Part shown: positions 9,867 to 17,609 of the stretch, piece after piece
How positions within the stretch are numbered: position 1 is the stretch's first letter
Layout: each line of letters begins with the position of its first letter
DNA from: Flavobacterium terrigena
GTDB lineage: Bacteria; Bacteroidota; Bacteroidia; Flavobacteriales; Flavobacteriaceae
Length of the DNA: 64,000 nucleotides
NCBI RefSeq assembly: GCF_900108955.1
Contig: NZ_FNYA01000001.1
Location: 186,001 to 250,000, forward strand
Reading direction: 5' to 3'
The notes under the pieces: model-generated
Seen by the model: only the letters and a program-made list of their open reading frames with translations
Told to the model about the DNA's origin: nothing
Databases searched by the model: none
Position numbers and translations under genes: made by a program

Positions 9867-9883
9867 ATTTGTATTTTGAGCTA

Positions 9884-9891
9884 CAAAGATA
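9884..9891 (-). promoter_or_regulatory. putative -7 element of the RhlE-like helicase gene
   Basis: The minus strand reads TATCTTTG (TAnnTTTG consensus), 17 nt from the ATG of the helicase. The divergent gene at 9989 has the identical box on the plus strand at 9968-9975. Confidence 0.35.
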
Positions 9892-9967
9892 GTTTATTTT
9901 TGTTTGATGTAAATTATTAACAGAATTTTGGCACTATGACACTTCTAATTATTGCCACATTAATCTT

Positions 9968-9975
9968 TATCTTTG
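9968..9975 (+). promoter_or_regulatory. putative -7 element of the EamA transporter gene
   Basis: TATCTTTG on the plus strand fits TAnnTTTG and lies 13 nt before the ATG at 9989, implying a very short leader. No -33 TTTG is present at the usual distance. Confidence 0.35.
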
Positions 9976-9988
9976 CAAAAAAAATCGA

Positions 9989-10876
9989 ATGAAGTTTAAC
10001 AAATATTATGCGTCAGCCTTATTGGCTTTTATAATTTGGGGATTTTTTAGTTTGGCTTTGAAACCCTTACACGATTATCCTTCGTTAGATATTTTATTTT
10101 ATCGTGTGTTTTTTTCGACTACGGTTTTATTGGTTATTAATTTCGCTTTCCGAATCAATTTACTGAAAAAGAGTTTAGAATTATTTCAATCATTCTCCAA
10201 AAAGAAAAAACAAAGCACCATATTACTAACTATTGCTGGCGGATTTTTATTAGTTTTCAATTGGTTCTTATTTATGTATGCCGTTAACCACGTGAGTTTG
10301 CAGTCGGCATCATTAGCCTATTTAATTTGCCCGATTATCACAACGGTTTTAGCATTTATCATACTAAAAGAAAAACTAGACAATTGGCAATGGTTAGCGG
10401 TTGCGATTTGTGTCATTAGTTGTGCGATTTTATCTTACGGACACGCCACTGAATTGATTTATAGCTTTGTAATTGCGACCACTTTTGCCTTGTATTTAAT
10501 TAGTCAACGACGAAATAATGAGTTTGATAAATTCTTAGTTTTAACGATTCAATTGGTGATTGCGAGTTTGGTTTTATTGCCATTTTATCCGAAGTTTAGC
10601 GCAGCAATTCCAACCGAAAGTTTGTTTTATACAATGATGGGATTAATTGTGGTTTTGTTTACCATCATTCCGCTATTCTTGAATTTATTCGCATTAAAAG
10701 GAATGAATTCTTCGGCAGTTGGAATATTAATGTACACGAATCCACTGATAAATTTCTTTTTAGCACTCTTCTACTTTAAAGAAGATATTCAGTTTTCGCA
10801 ATTGATTGCTTATAGTTTGATTGGAATTTCGATTATTGTGTTCAATAAAAAGGTTCTATTTAATTCGAATACCTAA
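9989..10876 (+). CDS. EamA/RarD-family drug/metabolite transporter
   Basis: A 295-residue inner-membrane protein with about ten hydrophobic segments in two EamA-like halves. The first begins YYASALLAFIIWGFFSLALK and the second begins near residue 150. The start IIWGFFSLALKPL and the PSLDILFYRVFFS segment are typical of RarD proteins. The substrate is not predictable. Its stop codon overlaps the ATG of the next gene (TAATG), indicating translational coupling. Confidence 0.88.
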   Translation: MKFNKYYASALLAFIIWGFFSLALKPLHDYPSLDILFYRVFFSTTVLLVINFAFRINLLKKSLELFQSFSKKKKQSTILLTIAGGFLLVFNWFLFMYAVNHVSLQSASLAYLICPIITTVLAFIILKEKLDNWQWLAVAICVISCAILSYGHATELIYSFVIATTFALYLISQRRNNEFDKFLVLTIQLVIASLVLLPFYPKFSAAIPTESLFYTMMGLIVVLFTIIPLFLNLFALKGMNSSAVGILMYTNPLINFFLALFYFKEDIQFSQLIAYSLIGISIIVFNKKVLFNSNT

Positions 10877-11271
10877 TGTTTAAATTCAATTTAAAATATT
10901 TCCTGATATTCCTTTCGATATTCATTATCGAAGTGATTATCGCCATATATATTAAAGACAATTTCATCCGACCATATTTTGGAGATTATTTAGTGATTTT
11001 CTTAGTCTATTACTTTTTAATGAGTTTTATAAATGCAGATAAGAACAAAATTGCTTTAGGCGTTTTATTATTTGCTTTTACAGTTGAAATCATTCAGTAC
11101 TTTCAAGTTTTGCCGTATTTCAATTTAGAAAAAAATAGAATTTTAAGAATTGTGGCGGGAAACACCTTTTCATTTGAAGATTTAATTATTTACACTATTG
11201 CATTCTTAACGATTATCTTCTTTAACCGTTACGACAAGAAAACACTTTCTGACAGAAAACCAATGAGTTAG
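10876..11271 (+). CDS. DUF2809 family membrane protein
   Basis: A 131-residue protein with four predicted membrane helices (for example YFLIFLSIFIIEVIIAIYI, then GDYLVIFLVYYFLMSF). It carries the family-typical polar stretch FTVEIIQYFQVLPYF and a C-terminal NTFSFEDLIIY segment. Function unknown. It is translationally coupled to the EamA gene by a 1-nt overlap. Confidence 0.8.
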   Translation: MFKFNLKYFLIFLSIFIIEVIIAIYIKDNFIRPYFGDYLVIFLVYYFLMSFINADKNKIALGVLLFAFTVEIIQYFQVLPYFNLEKNRILRIVAGNTFSFEDLIIYTIAFLTIIFFNRYDKKTLSDRKPMS

Positions 11272-11283
11272 CTTAAAACAAAA

Positions 11284-11296
11284 TGACACATTGTCA
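11284..11296. promoter_or_regulatory. palindrome TGACA-CAT-TGTCA upstream of dnaK
   Basis: A perfect 5-3-5 inverted repeat, 54 nt upstream of the sigma-54-like element and 123 nt before the dnaK ATG. Its distance and symmetry are those expected of an activator or repressor site. Two further TGCCAA boxes (11307-11312, 11325-11330) lie between it and the promoter. No protein can be assigned from sequence. Confidence 0.5.
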
Positions 11297-11350
11297 GATA
11301 AAAATATGCCAAAAATGGAATTACTGCCAATTTCTAATCATATTTTAACT

Positions 11351-11365
11351 TGGCACAAAACTTGA
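11351..11365 (+). promoter_or_regulatory. sigma-54-like -24/-12 element upstream of dnaK
   Basis: TGGCAC-AAAAC-TTGA matches the RpoN consensus TGGCACG-N4-TTGC with the correct GG-to-GC spacing; the last base is A instead of C. It ends 54 nt before the dnaK ATG. No TAnnTTTG box is seen nearer the gene, which makes this the best promoter candidate for dnaK. Confidence 0.5.
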
Positions 11366-11419
11366 CTTATCCAAAAAGAGTTTAAAAAATAAACCGAATA
11401 AAATTTAAAATTAAATAAA

Positions 11420-13300
11420 ATGAGTAAGATTATTGGAATCGATTTAGGTACAACCAATTCTTGTGTTTCTGTAATGGAAGGTGGAGAACCAGTTGTAATT
11501 GCTAATGCAGAAGGAAAGAGAACAACGCCATCTGTAATTGCATTTGTAGAAGGTGGAGAAATTAAAATTGGAGACGCTGCAAAAAGACAAGCTGTAACTA
11601 ACCCAACTAAAACTATTGCTTCAATCAAGAGATTTATGGGTAACAAGTACTCGGAAAGTTCTAAAGAAGCTTCTACTGTTGCTTACAAAGTAGTTAAAGG
11701 TGATAACGACACACCACGTGTTGATATTGATGGACGTTTATATACTCCACAAGAATTATCTGCAATGACTTTGCAAAAAATGAAAAAAACTGCTGAAGAC
11801 TATTTAGGTCATTCAGTTTCAGAAGCAGTTATTACTGTTCCTGCATATTTTAACGATGCTCAACGTCAAGCTACAAAAGAAGCTGGTGAAATTGCTGGTT
11901 TAAAAGTTATGAGAATTATCAATGAGCCAACTGCTGCGGCATTAGCTTATGGATTAGACAAACAAGGTACTGATCAAAAAATCGCAGTATTCGATTTAGG
12001 TGGTGGTACTTTTGATATCTCTATCTTAGAATTAGGTGATGGTGTTTTTGAAGTATTATCTACTAACGGAGATACACACTTAGGTGGTGATGATTTTGAC
12101 CAAGTTATTATTGACTGGTTAGCAAACGACTTTAATGCTGCTGAAGGTTTAGATTTAAGAAAAGACCCAACTGCTTTACAACGTTTAAAAGAAGCTGCTG
12201 AAAAAGCTAAGATTGAATTATCTGCTTCTGCTCAAACAGAAATTAACTTACCATATGTAACTGCTACGGCTTCAGGACCAAAGCACTTAGTACAAACTTT
12301 AACTCGTGCTAAATTTGAACAATTAGCTGATTCTTTAATCAAGCGTTCAATGGAGCCAGTTGCTAAAGCTTTAAAAGATGCTGGTTTATCAGTTTCTGAT
12401 ATTGATGAAGTAATTTTAGTTGGAGGTTCTACTCGTATCCCAGTTATCCAAGAGCAAGTTGAAAAATTCTTCGGTAAAAAACCATCAAAAGGAGTTAATC
12501 CTGATGAAGTTGTAGCAATCGGTGCAGCTATTCAAGGTGGAGTTTTAACTGGTGATGTAAAAGATGTATTGTTATTAGACGTTACACCTTTATCATTAGG
12601 TATCGAAACTATGGGTAATGTTATGACTAAATTAATCGAGTCTAACACAACTATCCCAACAAAAAAATCTCAAGTTTTCTCAACTGCAGCAGATAACCAA
12701 CCAAGTGTTGAAATTCACGTTATTCAAGGTGAAAGAACAATGGCAGCAGATAACAAAACTATTGGTCGTTTCCATTTAGATGGTATTCCACCAGCAGCTA
12801 GAGGAATTCCTCAAATTGAAGTAACTTTCGATATTGATGCGAATGGTATCATTAAAGTTTCTGCAACTGACAAAGGAACTGGAAAATCTCACGATATTCG
12901 TATCGAAGCTTCTTCTGGTTTAACAGCTGAAGAAATCGAAAGAATGAAAAAAGATGCAGAATTAAATGCTGAAGCGGATAAAATCGCTAAAGAAACTGCA
13001 GATAAAGTAAACGAAGCAGATTCTATGATTTTCCAAACGGAAAAACAATTAGGTGAATTTGGTGAGAAATTATCTGAAGATAATAAAACAGCAATTAACT
13101 TAGCTTTAATTGAATTAAAAATGGCTTACGAAGCAAAAGATGTTGCTGCAATTACGCCTGCTTTAGAGAAAATCAATACAGCTTGGACAAATGCATCAGC
13201 TGAAATGTATAACACTGGAGATGCTCAAGGAGCTGCGCAATCAGAACCACAAGCTTCAGGTGATACTACTCAAGATGTTGAATTCGAAGAAGTAAAATAA
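11420..13300 (+). CDS. dnaK: molecular chaperone DnaK (Hsp70)
   Basis: A 626-residue ATP-dependent chaperone. The N-terminal ATPase domain shows [32 protein letters not shown] and [15 protein letters not shown]. The substrate-binding domain follows from about residue 385 ([16 protein letters not shown]), then the helical lid and an acidic C-terminus ending DVEFEEVK, the EEVK-type tail that binds partner proteins. DnaJ and GrpE are not adjacent. Codon use is more biased than in neighbours, as expected for a highly expressed gene. The leader carries a sigma-54-like element, and a strong terminator follows at 13354-13387. Confidence 0.98.
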   Translation: MSKIIGIDLGTTNSCVSVMEGGEPVVIANAEGKRTTPSVIAFVEGGEIKIGDAAKRQAVTNPTKTIASIKRFMGNKYSESSKEASTVAYKVVKGDNDTPRVDIDGRLYTPQELSAMTLQKMKKTAEDYLGHSVSEAVITVPAYFNDAQRQATKEAGEIAGLKVMRIINEPTAAALAYGLDKQGTDQKIAVFDLGGGTFDISILELGDGVFEVLSTNGDTHLGGDDFDQVIIDWLANDFNAAEGLDLRKDPTALQRLKEAAEKAKIELSASAQTEINLPYVTATASGPKHLVQTLTRAKFEQLADSLIKRSMEPVAKALKDAGLSVSDIDEVILVGGSTRIPVIQEQVEKFFGKKPSKGVNPDEVVAIGAAIQGGVLTGDVKDVLLLDVTPLSLGIETMGNVMTKLIESNTTIPTKKSQVFSTAADNQPSVEIHVIQGERTMAADNKTIGRFHLDGIPPAARGIPQIEVTFDIDANGIIKVSATDKGTGKSHDIRIEASSGLTAEEIERMKKDAELNAEADKIAKETADKVNEADSMIFQTEKQLGEFGEKLSEDNKTAINLALIELKMAYEAKDVAAITPALEKINTAWTNASAEMYNTGDAQGAAQSEPQASGDTTQDVEFEEVK

Positions 13301-13353
13301 TTTACGATTTACGAAGTAAGATTTACGAGTAAAAAAATAAATTAAATAGTAAG

Positions 13354-13387
13354 AAACCGTGTTAAAATTTTTAGCACGGTTTTTTTA
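13354..13387 (+). terminator. dnaK terminator
   Basis: The hairpin AACCGTG...CACGGTT, with inner AT pairs, is followed by a T7 run about 55 nt after the dnaK stop. The sequence between stop and hairpin contains three tandem ATTTACGA-like units, a micro-repeat without obvious function. Confidence 0.85.
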
Positions 13388-13436
13388 TTGAAAATAATTT
13401 GTACATTGGTTGACCAAAAACTTAAAATTCAACACA

Positions 13437-14030
13437 ATGAAAAACGTATTGCTTACCTTATTTTTATTAACTACTACCATAAATTTTGCTCAAAAAGCAA
13501 AAACAACACCTAAAGCTGCTACTGGAGCTTTAGCAACCTTTGAAAATTTAAAAGCAGAAATTATTACCGAAGGTGGTAAACAAAAATTAGCTATTGTAAT
13601 TGACAACGCTGGAAAAAAAGAAAATATCATTTTAAAAGACATCACTACAAAAGACAAAGCACAACAACCAACAAATTTTAAAATCAAATCATTTACAGTT
13701 GCAGGTGTGAAATTATATCACTTCAGTTATACGGAGAATATTATTACAGATACTAAACTTAAAAAAGAAAATGCTTTAATTACTTCAAATGAAATTTGGG
13801 ATTTATCAGCAACAAAAATTAAGATTTTAGGAAATATTCAAACGGTTAGCAACATAAAAGAAATTAAAAAATTAGGAAAATCAGAAGCTACCGAAACGGT
13901 TGAAAAAACTCGTAGAGAAGGTTTTGAATTCACATTAACTAAAGATTTTGAAGTGCTTTTATCAACTAAAACACAAACTAATAAATATAAATTTAACGCT
14001 ACTACTCGCCGTTACGATCCAAAGAAATAA
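13437..14030 (+). CDS. secreted protein of unknown function
   Basis: A 197-residue protein. The ATG at 13437 is chosen over the upstream TTG because it starts a proper signal peptide (MKNVLLTLFLLTTTINFAQ). The mature part is lysine/threonine-rich and lacks cysteine. Segments such as LAIVIDNAGKKENIILKDI and EGFEFTLTKDFEVLLSTK suggest a beta-rich fold. I recognise no domain. It stands alone between two terminators. Confidence 0.65.
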   Translation: MKNVLLTLFLLTTTINFAQKAKTTPKAATGALATFENLKAEIITEGGKQKLAIVIDNAGKKENIILKDITTKDKAQQPTNFKIKSFTVAGVKLYHFSYTENIITDTKLKKENALITSNEIWDLSATKIKILGNIQTVSNIKEIKKLGKSEATETVEKTRREGFEFTLTKDFEVLLSTKTQTNKYKFNATTRRYDPKK

Positions 14031-14047
14031 TTCTACATTATAATATT

Positions 14048-14081
14048 TAAAAAGAGTTTCATTATGTGAGGCTCTTTTTTT
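14048..14081 (+). terminator. rho-independent terminator
   Basis: The stem AAAAAGAGTTTCA / TGAGGCTCTTTTT pairs fully if two T-G wobbles are allowed. It has a 5-nt loop and a T7 tail, 18 nt after the stop of the secreted-protein gene. Confidence 0.75.
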
Positions 14082-14105
14082 ATATGCGTGCATAATATTT
14101 TTTAC

Positions 14106-14113
14106 TATATTTG
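14106..14113 (+). promoter_or_regulatory. putative -7 element
   Basis: TATATTTG fits TAnnTTTG and lies 16 nt before the ATG of the flavoprotein gene at 14130. No -33 box is evident between it and the preceding terminator. Confidence 0.3.
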
Positions 14114-14129
14114 AAAAAACTTTACAATC

Positions 14130-15077
14130 ATGCAAAAATTAAAATTAACCGAAATACTAAATATAAAACACCCAATTATTATCGCACCCATGTTTTTGGT
14201 GTCGAATACTAAAATGGTAATTGAAGGTATGAAAAGTGGTGTTGCAGGCTGTATTCCGGCATTAAACTATAGAACTTTAGAAGAATTACGAAGTGCTATT
14301 ATTGAACTTAAAAATGCAAAAGTAGAAGGCGGTAGTTTCGGATTCAATTTAATTGTAAACAAATCGAATGTAAAGTATAAAGAACAACTACGAATTTTAT
14401 GTGAAGAAAAAGTCGATTTCATAATCACTTCTTTAGGCTCTCCAGAAGAAACTATTAATGAAGCGCATAAAGTAGGAATTAAAGTTTTTTGTGATGTAAC
14501 CGATTTAAATTTCGCAAAAAAAGTAGAAAGCTTAGGTGCTGATGCCTTAATTGCTGTAAACAATTTAGCCGGCGGACACAGAGGAGAATTAAGTCCAGAA
14601 GAATTGACCAAACAATTAAACGAAGGCACTACTCTACCCGTAATTTCAGCTGGTGGTGTGAGTAAAAAATCGGATATTGATAAAATGCTTTCTTATGGTG
14701 CGATTGGTGTTTCTGTTGGAAGCCCATTTATTGCTTCAATTGAAGCTGGCGTTTCTCAAGAATACAAACAGGCTTGTGTTGATTATGGTGCAAAAGACAT
14801 TGTAATGACAGAACGTATCTCAGGAACACCATGTACAGTTATCAATACACCTTATGTTCAAAAAGTAGGAACAAAAACTACATGGTTAGAACAACTTTTA
14901 AACAAAAATAAAAGTTTGAAAAAATGGGTAAAAATGATTCGTTTTTATATTGGAATGAAAGCAACAGAAAAAGCAGCTACAGAAGTTACTTATAAAACCG
15001 TTTGGGTGGCCGGACCAAGTATTGAAGACACACACGCGATTTTACCACTTGCAGAAATTGTGAAGAAAATGATTTAA
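14130..15077 (+). CDS. nitronate monooxygenase-like FMN oxidoreductase
   Basis: A 315-residue TIM-barrel flavoprotein of the nitronate monooxygenase (2-nitropropane dioxygenase) family. Visible signatures are the start HPIIIAPMFLVSNTKMVIEG, the catalytic-His loop NNLAGGHRGELS near residues 143-154, and the FMN-phosphate loop VISAGGVSKKSDIDKMLSYG followed by GVSVGSPF. Family members oxidise alkyl nitronates or act as NAD(P)H:flavin/enoyl reductases, and the physiological substrate cannot be inferred. It is followed after 27 nt by a TSUP transporter. Confidence 0.82.
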   Translation: MQKLKLTEILNIKHPIIIAPMFLVSNTKMVIEGMKSGVAGCIPALNYRTLEELRSAIIELKNAKVEGGSFGFNLIVNKSNVKYKEQLRILCEEKVDFIITSLGSPEETINEAHKVGIKVFCDVTDLNFAKKVESLGADALIAVNNLAGGHRGELSPEELTKQLNEGTTLPVISAGGVSKKSDIDKMLSYGAIGVSVGSPFIASIEAGVSQEYKQACVDYGAKDIVMTERISGTPCTVINTPYVQKVGTKTTWLEQLLNKNKSLKKWVKMIRFYIGMKATEKAATEVTYKTVWVAGPSIEDTHAILPLAEIVKKMI

Positions 15078-15104
15078 TTCTGATAATTAAGTTATCTTTA
15101 TTGA

Positions 15105-15830
15105 ATGGAATTTTTAATTTATTTTATTCTTTTAGCACTTTTTGCTGAAATAATTGGAACAGTTGGAGGATTTGGTTCTTCTATGTTATTTGTACCAATT
15201 GCAGGATATTTTCTTGATTTTCATTCTGTCTTGGGTGTAACTGCTTTATATCATTTATCCAGTAATATTTCCAAAATTTATTTTTTTAGAGAAGGTTTTG
15301 ATAAAAAACTAATAATTAATATGGGAATTTCTTCAGTTATTTTCGTAATAATTGGTGCATTATTAAGTAACTATTTTCCATCAAAAACTCTAGAAATTCT
15401 ATTAGCTATTTTCCTGATTTTGATAAGTTTAATTTTATTGATTTTTAAATCTATTAAAATTCAACCAACTCAAACCAATTCTATATTTGGTGGTATACTT
15501 TCTGGATTTATTGCGGGTTTATTAGGAACTGGAGGCGCAATAAGAGGAATTACAATGGCAGCTTTTAATTTAAAAACTTCTGTATTTATTGCTACATCTG
15601 CAGTTATTGATTTAGGAATTGACTTAAGCAGAAGTGTTGTTTATACTTATAACGGATTTGTACATAAAGACGATTTGTACTTAATTCCAATTTTACTTGT
15701 TGTGAGTATAATCGGAACATTTATTGGAAAAAAAATTCTAGAAAAACTTTCTGAAGAACAATTTAAATCAACTGTTTTGGCCTTAATTCTTCTGACAGGT
15801 TGTGTGACTTTAGGAAAATTTTTATTTTAA
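15105..15830 (+). CDS. TSUP (TauE/SafE) family permease
   Basis: A 241-residue membrane protein with seven to eight hydrophobic segments in two similar halves, each opening with a glycine-rich motif: ALFAEIIGTVGGFGSSMLFV and GGILSGFIAGLLGTGGAIRG. Family members export sulfite, sulfonates or other organic anions, and the substrate here is unknown. It may share a transcript with the flavoprotein gene. It converges tail to tail with the next gene with only 1 nt between stops. Confidence 0.85.
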   Translation: MEFLIYFILLALFAEIIGTVGGFGSSMLFVPIAGYFLDFHSVLGVTALYHLSSNISKIYFFREGFDKKLIINMGISSVIFVIIGALLSNYFPSKTLEILLAIFLILISLILLIFKSIKIQPTQTNSIFGGILSGFIAGLLGTGGAIRGITMAAFNLKTSVFIATSAVIDLGIDLSRSVVYTYNGFVHKDDLYLIPILLVVSIIGTFIGKKILEKLSEEQFKSTVLALILLTGCVTLGKFLF

Positions 15831-15831
15831 A

Positions 15832-16509
15832 TTATCTAAACCAATTACCAATTTTGTTGAATGTTCTTCCAAAGAAAGTGCGTTTTTTTATTATAATCAT
15901 TACACCAATTGTACCTGAATTAGAACTATTCATTTGAACGTCAACTTTATTTGAGCCAACTTCTACTTCCATAGTTTCATAGCCTAAATAACTAAACTCT
16001 AAAACATCTCCTAGACTTGCTTTTATTGAATATTCAGATTTTTCATTCGTTTGAACTCCGGATGAAGTATTTTTAATAATAATAGTCGCTCCAGGTAAAA
16101 TTGCTCCATCATTACAAGTAACAATACCAGTAACTGTAATCCTTTTATCTGAATCCGTAGCTTTATTCAAATATTTTAAGTCCGCTTGTTCTGTAACAGG
16201 CTTTTCTTGTGCTACAATAGTTGAAGTTCCTAATCCTAAAAACGCTAAAACAGAAGTCGCAAAATATCCAAAATAATTAGATGATCTTTTGGTCTCAATT
16301 AAATTTCTATTGAGTTGAGAAGTGTTAATTCTTCCACATAAATTATCATTTTTAGAAACCAATTTAATGATTTCGTTATCCGATAAATAGGTGAAATCTA
16401 AAACCGTTTTCTGACAAGAGACACAAAATCGACCCTTATCAACAGGCGTCATATTTTGCCAGCCTTCATGACAAGGTTCTGGAATAGAAATTTGAATTTT
16501 TTGCTTCAT
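15832..16509 (-). CDS. cysteine-motif protein with CarboxypepD_reg-like domain
   Basis: A 225-residue protein in two parts. The first 40 residues carry a cysteine set (IPEPCHEGWQNM, then GRFCVSCQKTVLDFT) that looks like a small zinc-binding knuckle and is widespread in Flavobacteria. One membrane segment follows near residue 80 (FGYFATSVLAFLGLG). After it comes a CarboxypepD_reg-like/CNA-B-type beta domain (TVTGIVTCNDGAILPGATI, then YLGYETMEVEVG). The frame is open to a GTG at 16542, but the ATG at 16509 fits homologous starts (MKQKIQISIPEPC). The role is unknown, and a membrane-anchored periplasmic beta domain is inferred. Confidence 0.7.
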   Translation of the reverse strand: MKQKIQISIPEPCHEGWQNMTPVDKGRFCVSCQKTVLDFTYLSDNEIIKLVSKNDNLCGRINTSQLNRNLIETKRSSNYFGYFATSVLAFLGLGTSTIVAQEKPVTEQADLKYLNKATDSDKRITVTGIVTCNDGAILPGATIIIKNTSSGVQTNEKSEYSIKASLGDVLEFSYLGYETMEVEVGSNKVDVQMNSSNSGTIGVMIIIKKRTFFGRTFNKIGNWFR

Positions 16510-16553
16510 TTTATAAATGTAATTATTTCCGTAGAATTCCACAAATTAAGCAA

Positions 16554-16590
16554 TAAAAAAAGCCTACAAGAAAGATCCTGTAGGCTTTAT
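16554..16590 (-). terminator. mdh terminator
   Basis: The perfect 10-bp stem AAAGCCTACA / TGTAGGCTTT, read on the minus strand, is followed by a T-run, 20 nt after the mdh stop. Confidence 0.85.
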
Positions 16591-16608
16591 ATTTATATTG
16601 AAAAGTGA

Positions 16609-17544
16609 TTAAGCTAAAACCGCTTTTAAATCTCCATTCATTGCTCTAACTGCATCTGCAGATTTAGCGAAAGTTGCTTTTTCAGCATCGTTTAATTTTA
16701 CGTCAACGATTTCTTCAATTCCGTTTTTACCTATAATACATGGAACACCTAAACAAATATCAGATTGTCCGTATTCACCTTCTAATAAAACTGAACAAGC
16801 AATCATTTTGTTTTGATTGTTTAAGATAGAATCTACTAAATACGCCACAGAAGCTCCTGGCGCATACCAAGCTGAAGTACCCAATAAACCTGTTAAAGTA
16901 GCACCACCAACCATAGTATCAGCAGCTACTTTTTCTAATTCTTCTTGAGATAAATAGTTTGCAACTGGCGCACCATTATAAGAAGCTAAACGCGTTAATG
17001 GAATCATAGTTGTATCACCGTGACCACCAATAACCATACCTTGAACGTCGTTTGCTGGTTTGTTTAATGCTTTTGATAAATAATATTTGAAACGAGAACT
17101 ATCTAAAGCTCCACCCATACCAATAATTCTGTTTTTTGGTAAACCTGTAGCTTTTAAAGTTAAATATGTCATAGTATCCATAGGATTAGAAACTACAACA
17201 ATAATTGTATTAGGAGAAAATTTTAAGATGTTTTCTGCTACTGATTTTACAATTCCTGCATTGATACCAATTAACTCTTCACGAGTCATACCTGGTTTTC
17301 TTGGAATTCCAGAAGTAATAACTACTACATCAGAATTAGCTGTTTTAGAATAATCATTAGTTACTCCAGAAACCTGTGTGTTAAAACCTGTAGTTGTAGC
17401 ACATTGCATAATGTCCATTGCTTTTCCTTCAGCAAATCCTTCTTTAATGTCTAATAATACTACTTCACTTGCAATTCCTCTGTATGAAATTACGTCAGCA
17501 CATGATGCACCTACATTTCCTGCTCCTACTATTGTTACTTTCAT
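16609..17544 (-). CDS. mdh: malate dehydrogenase
   Basis: A 311-residue NAD-dependent TCA-cycle enzyme of the LDH-like MDH group. The Rossmann start is MKVTIVGAGNVGASCADVI. The substrate-loop arginines lie in GIPRKPGMTREEL, consistent with malate/oxaloacetate specificity. The catalytic His is in VIGGHGDTTMIPL near residue 175. Its own minus-strand promoter is suggested by TATTTTTG at 17580-17587, and a terminator follows, so it is monocistronic. Confidence 0.97.
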   Translation of the reverse strand: MKVTIVGAGNVGASCADVISYRGIASEVVLLDIKEGFAEGKAMDIMQCATTTGFNTQVSGVTNDYSKTANSDVVVITSGIPRKPGMTREELIGINAGIVKSVAENILKFSPNTIIVVVSNPMDTMTYLTLKATGLPKNRIIGMGGALDSSRFKYYLSKALNKPANDVQGMVIGGHGDTTMIPLTRLASYNGAPVANYLSQEELEKVAADTMVGGATLTGLLGTSAWYAPGASVAYLVDSILNNQNKMIACSVLLEGEYGQSDICLGVPCIIGKNGIEEIVDVKLNDAEKATFAKSADAVRAMNGDLKAVLA

Positions 17545-17609
17545 TTTAATAAATTAAATATTGATGTTGTTATTTTTTACAAAAATATTGATAATGAAAC
17601 AATTTTACG

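Noticed and set aside
11338..11646. 102-codon minus-strand frame over the start of dnaK
   Set aside because: It is antisense to conserved dnaK codons and its sequence is the shadow of the ATPase-domain start.
13301..13350. Tandem ATTTACGA-like units after dnaK
   Set aside because: Three imperfect 8-12-bp units in a short spacer; too small to separate from the simple-sequence drift also seen near 5250 and 8410 (GAAGTTGGAAGTT).
17580..17603. ATTG placed 12 nt before TAnnTTTG at mdh, the E1 gene (22628) and ssrA (39892)
   Set aside because: It looked like a shared promoter spacing, but it is shorter than the accepted 17-23 nt and absent from the other promoters checked; ATTG is frequent in such AT-rich DNA.
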